A DNA stretch of 64,000 nucleotides from Alteromonas sp. LOR (GTDB lineage Bacteria > Pseudomonadota > Gammaproteobacteria > Enterobacterales > Alteromonadaceae). The stretch lies in contig NZ_JQFW01000028.1 of NCBI RefSeq assembly GCF_000753865.1, positions 10,123 through 74,122 of the forward strand, written 5' to 3'. Each line of letters starts with the position of its first letter. Within the stretch, counting starts at the first letter, position 1. The notes under the pieces were generated by a model. That model was given only the letters and a program-made list of their open reading frames with translations. It did no database searches and was not told where the DNA came from. This document shows positions 1 through 9,525 of the stretch, one piece after another. The translations under genes and the position numbers were made by a program.

Positions 1-42
1 AAGTTCAAGCTTCTTTCAAAAGCTTTTCAGCACTTCTATTGT

Positions 43-119
43 CGGTGAGTGGCGCAGCTTGGTAGCGCACTTGTTTTGGGTACAAGGGGTCGCAGGTTCA
101 AATCCTGTCTCACCGACCA
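43..119 (+). tRNA. tRNA-Pro (anticodon TGG)
   Basis: A 77-nt cloverleaf ending in an encoded CCA. The acceptor stem pairs CGGTGAG with CTCACCG. The anticodon stem CTTGT/ACAAG encloses a loop with TGG, and the T arm carries the conserved GGTTCAAATCC. Anticodon UGG reads proline codons. No strong terminator follows, and the 42 bases before it show no second tRNA. Confidence 0.96.
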
Positions 120-234
120 CTGCTTTATCTCCCTATTTTTATCATTTCTAATAGCTTTCTGCGCGAATTTTCAATAATTCTGCTTTTCTGCGCGTTTATT
201 GCGCAAAACGATGTTAAAAGCGTGTTTTTGCCTC

Positions 235-263
235 TCGACTCTCAAAGTGTGCGGCTGTATACT
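235..263 (+). promoter_or_regulatory. candidate sigma-70 promoter for tig
   Basis: TCGACT (235-240) and TATACT (258-263) are separated by 17 bases, a fair match to -35/-10 consensus. This would leave a leader of nearly 190 nt before tig. The leader contains a small hairpin (ACGCC/GGCGT, about 425-440) just upstream of the ribosome binding site. Nothing else was recognised in the 120-458 gap. The assignment rests on consensus only. Confidence 0.4.
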
Positions 264-458
264 ACCGCGTCTTTTTTTAACCAATACGTTTATTTCAAGT
301 TGCGTGTTTACACACTTAAATTCTTATTTGAATTGTGCAATTTTGAACCCATAAACGATTTTTAACGACCTCTACCCCGAGTGATGTGCTTATTAAGCAT
401 GACGGGAGAGGGGATTGAAAACAAAACGCCTGAAAAGGCGTATAGTTGAGGTAATATA

Positions 459-1763
459 ATGCAAGTTTCAGTCGAGACGACCCAGGGTTTAGAACGCCGT
501 CTTACTATCACCGTTCCAGCTGACACGGTTGATTCAGCAGTTAAGTCACGTTTACAACAGTTGGCGAAAACACAGCGCATCAACGGTTTCCGTCCTGGCA
601 AAGTTCCAGTAAGCGTAATCAAAAAACGTTTCGGCCAAGCAGTTCGCCAAGAAGTTTCTGGTGAAGTCATGCAGCAAAACTTCTACCAAGCAGTTATTCA
701 AGAAAAAATTCAGCCTGCTGGTATGCCGAAGTTTGATTTAACGACAGACGAAGATGGTAAAGATTTAGAATTTACAGCGTCTTTTGAAGTTTACCCTGAA
801 GTTGAAGTGAAGGGCGTAAGCGACATCGAGATTGAAAAGCCGGCGGTAGAGATTACTGACGAAGACTTAGACAACATGATGGAAACGCTTCAGAAGCAGC
901 ACGCGACTTGGAAAGAAGTTAAGCGTAAAGCGAAGAAAGATGACAAAGTAGTCATGGATTTCGTTGGCACTATCGACGGTGAAGAGTTTGAAGGCGGAAA
1001 AGCGGAAGACTTCTCATTAGAGCTTGGTCAAGGCCGTATGATCCCTGGTTTTGAAAAACCACTTGTTGGCGCGAAAGCGGGTGACGAAGTGACTATTGAA
1101 GTGACTTTCCCGGAAGACTACCACGCAGAAAACCTGAAAGGTAAAGATGCAGTATTCCAGGCGACAATTAAGAAAGTTGAAGGTCAGGCACTGCCTAAAG
1201 TAGACGAAGAATTCGCAACACTATTCGGTGTTGAAGAAGGCGGCGTTGACGCACTTAAAGCAGAAGTTCGTAAGAACATGCAGCGCGAGTTAGACCAAAC
1301 GCTTAAAGCACAAGTAAAAGAAGATGTTATCTCTAAGCTAGTAGATGCAAACGAGATTGACATTCCACAGGCGCTTATCGATCAAGAAATCGATGCACTT
1401 CGCGAACAAGCGAAGCAGCGTTTCAGCCAACAGGGCGGTGGTCAAAATCTTCCAGACCTGCCTGCTGAATTGTTTACAGACAATGCGAAACGTCGTGTTT
1501 CAATTGGCCTACTTCTAGGTGAAGTGATTAAGCAAAACGAGCTTAAAGCTGACGAAGAACGCGTAAAAGAGATGATCGAAACAGCGGCATCAGCGTACGA
1601 AGATCCAAGTGAAGTTGTAGAGTACTACAACAACAACCAAGAGCTAATGCAGCAAATGCAGAACGTTGCGCTAGAAGAGCAAGCTATCGAGTGGGTTCTT
1701 GAGCAAGCGAAAGTTACTGAAGTAACCAAAGCTTTTGACGAGGTAATGAACAAACAGGCGTAA
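459..1763 (+). CDS. tig: trigger factor, ribosome-associated chaperone and peptidyl-prolyl isomerase
   Basis: Trigger factor docks at the ribosomal exit tunnel and shields nascent chains. The 434-residue length matches the family (E. coli 432). Three parts are visible: the N-terminal ribosome-binding domain with the signature GFRPGKVP at about residues 44-51, a central FKBP-type isomerase domain (about 155-245, with [14 protein letters not shown]), and a long helical C-terminal chaperone domain. The start is supported by TTGAGGTAA about 7 bases upstream. It is followed by a hairpin terminator and then clpP, the classic tig-clpP-clpX-lon order. Confidence 0.97.
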   Translation: MQVSVETTQGLERRLTITVPADTVDSAVKSRLQQLAKTQRINGFRPGKVPVSVIKKRFGQAVRQEVSGEVMQQNFYQAVIQEKIQPAGMPKFDLTTDEDGKDLEFTASFEVYPEVEVKGVSDIEIEKPAVEITDEDLDNMMETLQKQHATWKEVKRKAKKDDKVVMDFVGTIDGEEFEGGKAEDFSLELGQGRMIPGFEKPLVGAKAGDEVTIEVTFPEDYHAENLKGKDAVFQATIKKVEGQALPKVDEEFATLFGVEEGGVDALKAEVRKNMQRELDQTLKAQVKEDVISKLVDANEIDIPQALIDQEIDALREQAKQRFSQQGGGQNLPDLPAELFTDNAKRRVSIGLLLGEVIKQNELKADEERVKEMIETAASAYEDPSEVVEYYNNNQELMQQMQNVALEEQAIEWVLEQAKVTEVTKAFDEVMNKQA

Positions 1764-1805
1764 TTTTTTACTGTCTGATTGACATTACTTGTCAGCAACT
1801 GCTTA

Positions 1806-1837
1806 AATGCTCGGAGCCTTCCGAGCATTTTTGTTTT
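1806..1837 (+). terminator. rho-independent terminator after tig
   Basis: AATGCTCGGA pairs perfectly with TCCGAGCATT around a 4-base loop and is followed by a T-rich tract. It lies between tig and clpP, so clpP is either partly read-through or has its own promoter here. Confidence 0.85.
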
Positions 1838-1861
1838 TAACGCAAGATAATAAAGGTAGTT

Positions 1862-2491
1862 ATGACTAACACTCCGTTTGACCCTATGAATGCACTTGTT
1901 CCAATGGTTGTAGAGCAAACCTCTAAAGGTGAACGCTCTTACGACATTTATTCTCGCCTATTAAAAGAAAATGTTATTTTCTTAGTGGGGCAAGTTGAAG
2001 ATCACATGGCCAACCTTATTGTTGCGCAGATGTTGTTCTTAGAAGCGGAAAATCCAGAGAAAGACATTTTCCTTTATATCAATTCTCCTGGCGGTTCAGT
2101 TTCAGCAGGTATGGCAATTTACGATACCATGAAGTTTATCAAGCCTGATGTAAGCACAGTATGTATGGGCCAAGCGGCTAGCATGGGAGCGTTTCTGCTT
2201 TCAGCGGGTGCCAAAGGCAAGCGTTACTGTCTACCTAATTCTCGAGTGATGATTCATCAACCTCTCGGCGGATTCCAAGGACAAGCATCAGATTTTGAGA
2301 TACACGCGAAAGAAATTCTTTATATCAAAGAAAAACTAAACCGCCTAATGGCCGAACATACCGGTCAAGACTACGAAAAAGTAGCAAAAGACACAGATCG
2401 TGATAACTTCTTAAATGCATCTGATGCAAAAGAATATGGATTAGTTGACCAAGTGTTGGCAAACCGTTCTGACGTTGCTGCAACGAAGTAG
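1862..2491 (+). CDS. clpP: ATP-dependent Clp protease proteolytic subunit
   Basis: ClpP is the tetradecameric serine protease that degrades substrates fed by ClpX or ClpA. The catalytic triad can be placed from the sequence: Ser107 in [10 protein letters not shown], His132 in MIHQPLGG and Asp181 in the DRDNF segment. The length (209 aa) matches the E. coli precursor (207), which is auto-processed at the N-terminus. The start is supported by AAAGG a few bases upstream. clpX follows 74 bases later, consistent with co-transcription of protease and unfoldase. Confidence 0.97.
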   Translation: MTNTPFDPMNALVPMVVEQTSKGERSYDIYSRLLKENVIFLVGQVEDHMANLIVAQMLFLEAENPEKDIFLYINSPGGSVSAGMAIYDTMKFIKPDVSTVCMGQAASMGAFLLSAGAKGKRYCLPNSRVMIHQPLGGFQGQASDFEIHAKEILYIKEKLNRLMAEHTGQDYEKVAKDTDRDNFLNASDAKEYGLVDQVLANRSDVAATK

Positions 2492-2565
2492 TATAGTTAT
2501 AGTAAATCTGAGCCAGAATATCGTGTGATTTAGTGTGTGGCTCAGGCAAGGCAGAGGCAAAAGTA

Positions 2566-3840
2566 ATGAGTGATAAGCAAAGCGGTGACGGTGATAACAA
2601 GCTACTGTACTGCTCGTTTTGTGGCAAAAGCCAGCACGAAGTGAGAAAGTTAATAGCAGGCCCGTCGGTATTCATTTGCGACGAGTGTGTTGAATTATGT
2701 AACGATATCATTCGCGAAGAAATCAAGGAAATTGCGCCTAAGCAAAAGCAGGATGCTTTACCTAAACCAGCCGAGATCCACGAGCATCTTAACGATTATG
2801 TGATAGGGCAGGACCACGCTAAAAAAGTACTTTCTGTAGCGGTTTATAACCATTACAAACGCTTGCGCAATGGTGATGTTCACGATGGCGTAGAGCTTGG
2901 TAAAAGTAATATTCTTCTTATCGGTCCAACGGGAAGCGGTAAAACACTTCTTGCTGAAACACTAGCTAGATTGTTAGACGTTCCATTTACCATGGCCGAT
3001 GCTACTACGCTAACCGAAGCGGGTTACGTGGGTGAAGACGTTGAAAATATAATTCAGAAGCTTTTACAAAAATGCGACTACGATGTAGAAAAAGCCCAAC
3101 GCGGTATTGTCTATATTGATGAAATCGACAAGATCTCTCGTAAGTCTGACAACCCGTCAATTACACGAGATGTTTCTGGTGAAGGTGTACAGCAAGCGCT
3201 GTTGAAGCTTATTGAGGGCACAGTAGCTTCTGTTCCCCCACAAGGCGGAAGAAAGCACCCTCAACAAGAGTTCTTGCAGGTAGATACGTCCAAAATCTTA
3301 TTCATTTGTGGTGGTGCATTTGCAGGTCTCGATAAAGTGATTGAGCAACGCGCACAAAAAGACACAGGTATAGGTTTTGGTGCGACGGTTAAGTCGAAAG
3401 GAAACGGTCAGCAAATAAGTGAACTGTTTAAGCAAGTTGAGCCAGAAGACTTGGTGAAGTACGGATTAATTCCAGAATTTATCGGTCGTTTACCTGTAGT
3501 AACAAGCTTAGAAGAGCTAAACGAAGAAGCACTTATTCAAATTCTTCGCGAGCCGAAGAACGCGATAACCAAGCAATACGGTGCACTTTTCTCAATGGAA
3601 GACGTTGAGCTTGAGTTCCGTGAAGACGCGTTAAACGCTATTGCGAAGAAGGCAATGGAGCGTAAAACCGGTGCCCGTGGACTTCGTTCTATAGTTGAGG
3701 CTGTGTTGCTTGAGACAATGTACGATCTCCCGTCGACCGACGATGTGAGTAAAGTGGTGATAGATGAAACCGTTATACGCGGCGAGTCTAAACCTATTTT
3801 GATTTACGACAGTAATGAGAAAAAAGCTGCATCTGAATAG
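2566..3840 (+). CDS. clpX: ATP-dependent Clp protease ATP-binding subunit ClpX
   Basis: ClpX is the AAA+ unfoldase partner of ClpP. The N-terminal zinc-binding domain has Cys16, Cys19, Cys38 and Cys41. The Walker A motif GPTGSGKT, the pore loop GYVGED and the Walker B segment IVYIDEIDK follow. The reading frame is open upstream to a GTG at 2533. The ATG at 2566 was chosen because it gives 424 aa, the E. coli length, begins MSDK, and has GAGG about 9 bases upstream. A strong terminator follows the stop. Confidence 0.97.
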   Translation: MSDKQSGDGDNKLLYCSFCGKSQHEVRKLIAGPSVFICDECVELCNDIIREEIKEIAPKQKQDALPKPAEIHEHLNDYVIGQDHAKKVLSVAVYNHYKRLRNGDVHDGVELGKSNILLIGPTGSGKTLLAETLARLLDVPFTMADATTLTEAGYVGEDVENIIQKLLQKCDYDVEKAQRGIVYIDEIDKISRKSDNPSITRDVSGEGVQQALLKLIEGTVASVPPQGGRKHPQQEFLQVDTSKILFICGGAFAGLDKVIEQRAQKDTGIGFGATVKSKGNGQQISELFKQVEPEDLVKYGLIPEFIGRLPVVTSLEELNEEALIQILREPKNAITKQYGALFSMEDVELEFREDALNAIAKKAMERKTGARGLRSIVEAVLLETMYDLPSTDDVSKVVIDETVIRGESKPILIYDSNEKKAASE

Positions 3841-3854
3841 CGATTAATTTGCTG

Positions 3855-3880
3855 AAAAAAGGCCCGTCGGGGCCTTTTTT
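3855..3880 (+). terminator. rho-independent terminator after clpX
   Basis: An A-run, then GGCCC paired with GGGCC around a GTCG tetraloop, then six T residues. It is probably functional in both directions. The stretch 3881-4180 after it shows no gene or recognisable element apart from the lon promoter at its end. Confidence 0.88.
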
Positions 3881-4180
3881 GTTTCTAGCACATTATTTTG
3901 CACTGATATTTGAGCCTTACCCACCGCGTCCAATTTTCGGCGCTATGCCCGCTAAGCTGTCTGTTATTTGAGCTAACAGCACGATAAAGTCCATCCTTCG
4001 ATATAGATCTGCCCTCTGCCTATTGCCTTAAGCGCAAAAATCGATAATGGTATTTGTGTGAGCTAATGATAAACGCGACGCAATGTAATCGATAATATCT
4101 AATTCACGTATCTAATTTGCTTTGTGTAGAAGCAAAAGGTGAGGGACGGTAAGGAATTAACGCACTTTAATAAGTTTTGA

Positions 4181-4207
4181 TTGAACTTTGCTCTTACATC
4201 CCCATAT
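4181..4207 (+). promoter_or_regulatory. heat-shock (sigma-32 type) promoter of lon
   Basis: TTGAAC (4181-4186) and CCCCATAT (4200-4207) are separated by 13 bases. This matches the RpoH consensus of CTTGAA plus CCCCAT with 13-16 bp spacing, and the CATCCCCATATA core resembles that of the E. coli lon promoter. It lies about 33 bases before the lon ATG. Sequence match only; no expression data. Confidence 0.8.
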
Positions 4208-4239
4208 AAAACGACATCGGAAATAAATTGAGAACAAGT

Positions 4240-6594
4240 ATGACAGTTGAGCGTGAAAATCGCATTGAAATTCCTGTGCTTGCCCTGCGGGACGTGGTCG
4301 TATACCCGCATATGGTCATACCCCTTTTTGTAGGGCGTGAAAAATCCATCCGCTGCCTAGAAGCGGCAATGGAAAACGACAAACAAATTTTCTTAGTAGC
4401 ACAAAAAGATGCCGGCGTTGATGAACCGGAATCTGATGATATCTACACGGTAGGTACCATAGCGACTATTTTACAACTTTTGAAACTACCTGATGGAACC
4501 GTGAAAGTATTGGTTGAGGGTAGTGTACGTGGCCAAATCGAAAGCTATAAACAAGCCGATCCTTATTTTGTTGCGGCCGTTGACCAAATTGATGATGAAG
4601 GCATTGAAGAGAGTGAACAAGAAGTTCTCATCCGCTCTGCTGTCTCTCAGTTTGAAGGCTATGTAAAGCTGAATAAAAAGATACCGCCTGAAGTGCTTAC
4701 TTCACTTAACGGTATCGAAGACGCTGCACGTTTAGCAGATACCATGGCAGCTCACATGCCGCTTAAGCTGACGGAAAAGCAAAAAGTATTAGAGATGCAA
4801 AGCGTTAACGAGCGTCTTGAATACTTAATGGCGCTTATGGAAGGCGAAATCGATCTGTTGCAGGTAGAAAAGAAAATTCGTACCCGCGTTAAGAAACAGA
4901 TGGAGAAAAGCCAGCGCGAGTATTATTTGAATGAGCAAATGAAAGCCATTCAAAAAGAGCTTGGTGAGCTAGACGATGCACCTGACGAATTTGAAGCGCT
5001 AGCTAAAAAGATCGCTGACGCCAAAATGCCTAAAGAAGCAGAAGACAAAGCCAAATCAGAACTTCAAAAACTGAAAATGATGTCGCCAATGTCTGCAGAG
5101 GCTACAGTGCTTCGCAGCTACATTGAATGGTTAACGAACGTTCCATGGAACAAACGTTCTCCTGTGAAACGAGATTTGGCAAAAGCTGAAGAAGTGCTCA
5201 ATGAAGATCATTACGGTCTTGAGAAGGTCAAAGAACGCATTCTTGAGTATCTAGCCGTTCAGCAACGAGTTAAAAAGCTGAAAGGTCCAATCCTGTGCTT
5301 GGTGGGTCCTCCTGGTGTAGGTAAAACATCACTGGGTCAGTCTGTAGCTAAAGCAACTGGCAGAAAGTATGTGCGTATGGCACTAGGCGGCGTGAGAGAT
5401 GAGGCAGAAATTCGAGGCCATCGTCGAACTTACATCGGCTCACTGCCTGGTAAATTAGTTCAAAAAATGGCGAAAGTTGGGGTGAAGAACCCGCTATTTT
5501 TGCTTGATGAAATCGACAAAATTTCATCTGACATGCGCGGCGACCCGGCATCAGCCCTGCTAGAAGTGCTTGACCCAGAGCAGAACAACAGCTTCAGCGA
5601 TCACTATTTAGAAGTGGATTACGATCTCTCTGATGTAATGTTTGTTGCTACATCAAATAGCATGAATATTCCGGGTCCGTTACTGGATCGCATGGAAGTT
5701 ATACGTCTATCTGGTTACACCGAAGATGAAAAGCTGAACATTGCGAAAAACCATTTAATTGGTAAGCAGATGGAGCGCAATGGTCTTAAAGCCAAAGAGC
5801 TTGAAATTACTGATTCTGCGGTTATCGGCATGATTCGCTATTACACGCGAGAAGCGGGTGTACGTAGTTTAGAGCGTGAGATTTCCAAGGTGTGCCGCAA
5901 AGCGGTGAAAGACGTTCTTCTTAAAAAGAACAAAGACAAAGTGTCTGTCACTCAGGACAATCTAAAAGATTATCTTGGCGTTCAGCGCTTTGACTACGGT
6001 AAGGCCGACAAAGACAACCAGATTGGTCAAGTGACTGGTTTGGCGTGGACTCAAGTTGGCGGCGATTTACTTACCATTGAGACTACATCGGTGCCAGGTA
6101 AGGGTAAAATGACCTCTACAGGCTCTCTTGGCGACGTAATGCAAGAGTCAATCAAGGCCGCCATGACGGTGGTAAGAAGCCGTGCAGAAAAGCTTCGTAT
6201 TAACGAAGACTTCTATGAAAAACGAGACATTCACGTGCACGTGCCAGAAGGTGCTACACCTAAAGATGGTCCAAGTGCCGGTATCGCCATGTGCACTGCG
6301 TTGGTGTCGTCACTCACTGGCAACCCAGTGAAGTGTGAAGTTGCCATGACGGGTGAAATAACGCTACGTGGTGAAGTACTTGCCATCGGTGGCCTAAAAG
6401 AAAAGCTGCTAGCAGCTCACCGAGGCGGTATTAAGACGGTCATTATTCCTAAAGACAATGAACGTGATTTGGAAGAAATTCCTGATAACGTGAAAAAAGA
6501 TTTGGCGATTCACCCAGTGAAATGGATTGATGACGTCCTCGACATTGCACTTCAGGAGCCCGTGGAAAGTTTTAAGGTAGAAAAGAAATCGTAA
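4240..6594 (+). CDS. lon: ATP-dependent protease La
   Basis: Lon is a cytoplasmic AAA+ serine protease that removes misfolded and short-lived regulatory proteins. With the ATG at 4240 the product is 784 aa, the E. coli length, and the catalytic dyad falls on the same numbers: Ser679 in DGPSAG and Lys722 in GLKEKLL. An alternative TTG at 4228 adds only four residues. The order is LON substrate-binding N-domain, coiled-coil region, AAA+ module with Walker [10 protein letters not shown], then the protease domain. A sigma-32-like promoter sits directly upstream. Confidence 0.98.
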   Translation: MTVERENRIEIPVLALRDVVVYPHMVIPLFVGREKSIRCLEAAMENDKQIFLVAQKDAGVDEPESDDIYTVGTIATILQLLKLPDGTVKVLVEGSVRGQIESYKQADPYFVAAVDQIDDEGIEESEQEVLIRSAVSQFEGYVKLNKKIPPEVLTSLNGIEDAARLADTMAAHMPLKLTEKQKVLEMQSVNERLEYLMALMEGEIDLLQVEKKIRTRVKKQMEKSQREYYLNEQMKAIQKELGELDDAPDEFEALAKKIADAKMPKEAEDKAKSELQKLKMMSPMSAEATVLRSYIEWLTNVPWNKRSPVKRDLAKAEEVLNEDHYGLEKVKERILEYLAVQQRVKKLKGPILCLVGPPGVGKTSLGQSVAKATGRKYVRMALGGVRDEAEIRGHRRTYIGSLPGKLVQKMAKVGVKNPLFLLDEIDKISSDMRGDPASALLEVLDPEQNNSFSDHYLEVDYDLSDVMFVATSNSMNIPGPLLDRMEVIRLSGYTEDEKLNIAKNHLIGKQMERNGLKAKELEITDSAVIGMIRYYTREAGVRSLEREISKVCRKAVKDVLLKKNKDKVSVTQDNLKDYLGVQRFDYGKADKDNQIGQVTGLAWTQVGGDLLTIETTSVPGKGKMTSTGSLGDVMQESIKAAMTVVRSRAEKLRINEDFYEKRDIHVHVPEGATPKDGPSAGIAMCTALVSSLTGNPVKCEVAMTGEITLRGEVLAIGGLKEKLLAAHRGGIKTVIIPKDNERDLEEIPDNVKKDLAIHPVKWIDDVLDIALQEPVESFKVEKKS

Positions 6595-6600
6595 ATAGTA

Positions 6601-6641
6601 ATGGCTACAATGCTTAATTTTAAAGGGTTGTAGCCATTTTC
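6601..6641 (+). terminator. rho-independent terminator after lon
   Basis: ATGGCTACAA pairs with TTGTAGCCAT across a 17-base loop and is followed by TTTTCTTG. It begins six bases after the lon stop codon. Confidence 0.75.
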
Positions 6642-6813
6642 TTGTACTTTTTGATTAAAAAATGTACGTAAAATTAAAGAATTGCCGATTTTTTCAAAAT
6701 TAGGGCTTTCAAGACCGAAAAGTTGTGTTACCTTAAAATGGTTATCGCTTAAAGCCTTGCCACAAAAGGGATTGCAGCGGTTAATTTAAAAGTTAATTAA
6801 TTGTGACAGATGC

Positions 6814-6842
6814 TTGATGTTAACAATCAAGCTTGTTATAAC
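6814..6842 (+). promoter_or_regulatory. candidate sigma-70 promoter for hupB
   Basis: TTGATG (6814-6819), a 17-base spacer and TATAAC (6837-6842) give a good housekeeping promoter about 57 bases before the GTG start. A short inverted repeat TTGAT/ATCAA lies within it. The remainder of the AT-rich 6642-6898 gap shows nothing further. Confidence 0.6.
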
Positions 6843-6898
6843 GTCCAAACCAATTTTTTGGACAAACAGTATAATAACAATTGAAGGGGATCAAAATA

Positions 6899-7171
6899 GT
6901 GAACAAGTCTCAACTTATCGACCAAATTGCTGCTGGTGCAGATATTTCTAAAGCAGCTGCTGGGCGCGCACTTGACGCATTCACTGACTCAGTAACTGCG
7001 GCGCTTAAAGACGGCGACCAAGTAGCACTAGTGGGCTTTGGCACTTTCTCAGTTCGCGAACGTTCAGCTCGCAGTGGCCGTAATCCACAAACTGGTGAGA
7101 CTATTCAGATTTCAGCTGCGAAAGTTCCATCTTTCAAAGCCGGTAAAGCTCTGAAAGACGCTTGTAACTAA
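6899..7171 (+). CDS. hupB: DNA-binding protein HU-beta
   Basis: HU is a small histone-like protein that bends DNA and compacts the nucleoid as a dimer. The GTG at 6899 gives exactly 90 aa, the usual HU length, beginning MNKSQLID. GAAGGGGAT sits at the right distance upstream, whereas the longer TTG start would consume that binding site. The DNA-binding arm carries [21 protein letters not shown]. Position downstream of lon and upstream of ppiD matches E. coli hupB rather than hupA. Confidence 0.96.
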   Translation: MNKSQLIDQIAAGADISKAAAGRALDAFTDSVTAALKDGDQVALVGFGTFSVRERSARSGRNPQTGETIQISAAKVPSFKAGKALKDACN

Positions 7172-7185
7172 GTCAAAAGATATAG

Positions 7186-7217
7186 AAAAAGGCGATGGCT
7201 AGTCCATCGCCTTTTTT
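7186..7217 (+). terminator. rho-independent terminator after hupB
   Basis: GGCGATGG pairs with CCATCGCC around a 5-base loop, flanked by an A-run and a T-run. It starts 15 bases after the stop codon. Confidence 0.9.
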
Positions 7218-7322
7218 ATTTGTACACAACATAATTAATAACCCCGCCGCGAATAACGTTTACCTTGCACTAAGCCTAATAAGAAAGTCTTAGAAACACA
7301 CAGATTAGTTTGTTTTAGGTCG

Positions 7323-7350
7323 TTTATCTTCATCGGCATTAGGTTATAAT
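7323..7350 (+). promoter_or_regulatory. candidate promoter for ppiD
   Basis: TTTATC (7323-7328) and a perfect TATAAT (7345-7350) with 16-base spacing, about 90 bases before ppiD. The -35 is weak. A terminator separates ppiD from hupB, so a separate promoter is expected here. Confidence 0.45.
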
Positions 7351-7442
7351 CATCGCTTATTTTACCAGTGACAGCTATTACATCGTTTTGCGAAAAAGTA
7401 TTGTCAGGTATCAGTAGTAAGCAACGGAGTTGAAGAATAATC

Positions 7443-9335
7443 ATGCTAGAAAGAATCAGAGAAGGTTCTCAAGGCCCATGGGCGATGGCAATCATTGCGC
7501 TAATCGTTTTGAGTTTCGTATTTGCTGGTGTAGGAAGTTACCTCACATCGCCAGGCACGTCTGCAGTAGCTACGGTAAATGGCGAAGAGATCTCGGCCCA
7601 AGAACTAGACCGTGCGTATCAAAATCAGCGCGCGCAAATGGAATCACAGTTTGGCGAGAGCGTAGCTCAACTATTTTCCAGTGAAGAGTACCTTGCAAAC
7701 TTTAGACGCAGTGCGTTGGATCGCTTAATTTCAGAAAAGCTAATTCAGCAACAAGCATCAGAGATTGGTTTGCGTGTAAGTGATGAACAAATTCGCGAAA
7801 CCATAGTGCAAATGCCAGAATTTCAATTTGGCGGTCAATTTGATAACGAACGTTTTCAAACTATCCTTCGTCAAAACGGTTTCTCACCTGCAGATTTTCG
7901 TAATTACCTTCGCATTCAAATGACACAAAATCAGTTGGCTGCTGCACTGACTACCTCAGCTTTTGCACTAGATAGTGAAGTGGAAGAGGCAAACATGCTT
8001 CAACGCCAAACTCGCGACGCAAAATACCTAATGGTAAGCGCTGCTAGCTTTGCCGATTCGGTAGAAGTGTCTGAAGCCGACATCGAAACGTTTTATAACA
8101 ACAACATTGCATCGTTTGATACCGAAGAAAAAGTTAAGCTTGCTTATGTGAAGTTAAGTGTAGAAGACCTTAAAGGTAGAGTGTCTGTAGACGATGATGC
8201 AGTTCGTACTTATTACGAAGCGAATTTACCTAGCTACGGTAAAGAAGAAGAACGCCGCGTTTCTCATATCTTGATCGAATCAGGTGATGATGTTGATGCT
8301 GCAAGAGCGGAAGTAGAGGCACTAAAAGCCCAGCTTGATAACGGTGCTGACTTTGCCACACTGGCATCAGAAAATTCAGACGATACTTTTTCTGCTGAAA
8401 ATGGTGGTGACTTAGACTTTATAACGCCAGAAATGATGGACGCTGAATTTGATGAAGCGGCATTTGCATTAGATAGTGTAGGCGACGTGTCTGATATTGT
8501 TGAAACGGATTTTGGTTTTCACATCATCAAATTGACTGATATCAATGAAGCGCAAACTAAATCATTTGAAGAAGTAGCCAGTGATATTCGCGAGTCGTTG
8601 CTTTACGACCAAGCAATGGAAAAGTATTTTGAGCTTCAAAATACTCTGGCCGAGATAGCGTTTGAAGTACCTGACACACTAGAAGATGCAGCAAACGCGG
8701 TTAATCTTCCAGTACAAGAAACAGCGTTGTTCAGTCGCAATACGGCACCAGAAGAATTGAACCTTCCGGCACTTTTAGACGACGCGTTTTCTCCAGAACT
8801 TATCGAAGAGCGTCTTAACAGCGACATTATCGAGTTAGATGATGAAAACATTGTTGCGATTCGTGTCATTGAGCATGAGCCACAGCGCACACAGTCACTG
8901 GATGAAGTACGCGACAGTATTACCGCTTCAGTAAAATCAACGAAGGCAAGAGAAGCTGCACAGGCTTGGGCTTCAGATGTTGCTGTGAAAGTAAGAGCCG
9001 GTGAAGATGTATCAGCGCTTTTATCTGAAAAGTCTGCTACGTGGGAAACGGCAAAGGCTGTTCCTAGAAACGGTGGCACACTAGCTGCTGCGGTTGTTGA
9101 GACCTTGTTTGCTCTTGCACCTGAAGGTGAGGGAAGTGTTGACGTGGCAACCACCATGAATGGTGACGTTGCGGTAGTTCAGCTAGAAGGGGTTAATGCA
9201 GCGCCGGTACTTGAAGCCGAGTTAGGCAATAGCCTTAAAGAACGTCTTGGTCAGATGAAGGGACAGCGTTTGTACGAACAGTACATTGAAGCGCTTCGTT
9301 CTCAAGCAGACGTTACTATTGCAGAAAGCGTTTAA
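7443..9335 (+). CDS. ppiD: periplasmic chaperone PpiD (SurA/parvulin-like folding factor)
   Basis: PpiD is an inner-membrane-anchored periplasmic chaperone at the Sec translocon exit. The 630-aa product has a short cytoplasmic N-terminus beginning MLERIREGSQGPW, one membrane segment at about residues 16-36, a SurA-like N-domain, and a parvulin-type domain at about 270-365 with RRVSHILIES and DFGFHIIKLTD. The C-terminal helical region completes the family pattern (E. coli 623 aa). GGAG lies somewhat far upstream of the ATG. PpiD follows hupB here as in enterics. Confidence 0.95.
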   Translation: MLERIREGSQGPWAMAIIALIVLSFVFAGVGSYLTSPGTSAVATVNGEEISAQELDRAYQNQRAQMESQFGESVAQLFSSEEYLANFRRSALDRLISEKLIQQQASEIGLRVSDEQIRETIVQMPEFQFGGQFDNERFQTILRQNGFSPADFRNYLRIQMTQNQLAAALTTSAFALDSEVEEANMLQRQTRDAKYLMVSAASFADSVEVSEADIETFYNNNIASFDTEEKVKLAYVKLSVEDLKGRVSVDDDAVRTYYEANLPSYGKEEERRVSHILIESGDDVDAARAEVEALKAQLDNGADFATLASENSDDTFSAENGGDLDFITPEMMDAEFDEAAFALDSVGDVSDIVETDFGFHIIKLTDINEAQTKSFEEVASDIRESLLYDQAMEKYFELQNTLAEIAFEVPDTLEDAANAVNLPVQETALFSRNTAPEELNLPALLDDAFSPELIEERLNSDIIELDDENIVAIRVIEHEPQRTQSLDEVRDSITASVKSTKAREAAQAWASDVAVKVRAGEDVSALLSEKSATWETAKAVPRNGGTLAAAVVETLFALAPEGEGSVDVATTMNGDVAVVQLEGVNAAPVLEAELGNSLKERLGQMKGQRLYEQYIEALRSQADVTIAESV

Positions 9336-9361
9336 CGCGTATTAAAAAGTAAGTTTACTTT

Positions 9362-9392
9362 CAAAGGGGCACTAAACAGTGCCCCTTTTTTA
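9362..9392 (+). terminator. rho-independent terminator after ppiD
   Basis: GGGGCACT pairs with AGTGCCCC around an AAAC loop, then a T6 run. It also separates ppiD from the convergent UvrA-like gene. Confidence 0.9.
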
Positions 9393-9525
9393 TGTTTGTG
9401 ACCCGTCCTGAAATATGTTGACATAAAGAGGGCTTCTTTATGACGACATCAATCTCGTTTATGTCGAGTGTATTTAAATGCTGCTATGGCGTTTAAATAA
9501 AATGTGGTTATTATCCTGCAACCTT

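Noticed and set aside
1..42. Second tRNA or structured RNA at the left edge
   Set aside because: An AAGCTT/AAGCTTTT-like short repeat is visible, but there is no cloverleaf; too short to judge at the window edge.
8636..9157. 173-codon open frame on the minus strand within ppiD
   Set aside because: Antisense shadow of a well-supported gene: low-complexity Ser/Ala translation, no ribosome binding site, no recognisable motif.
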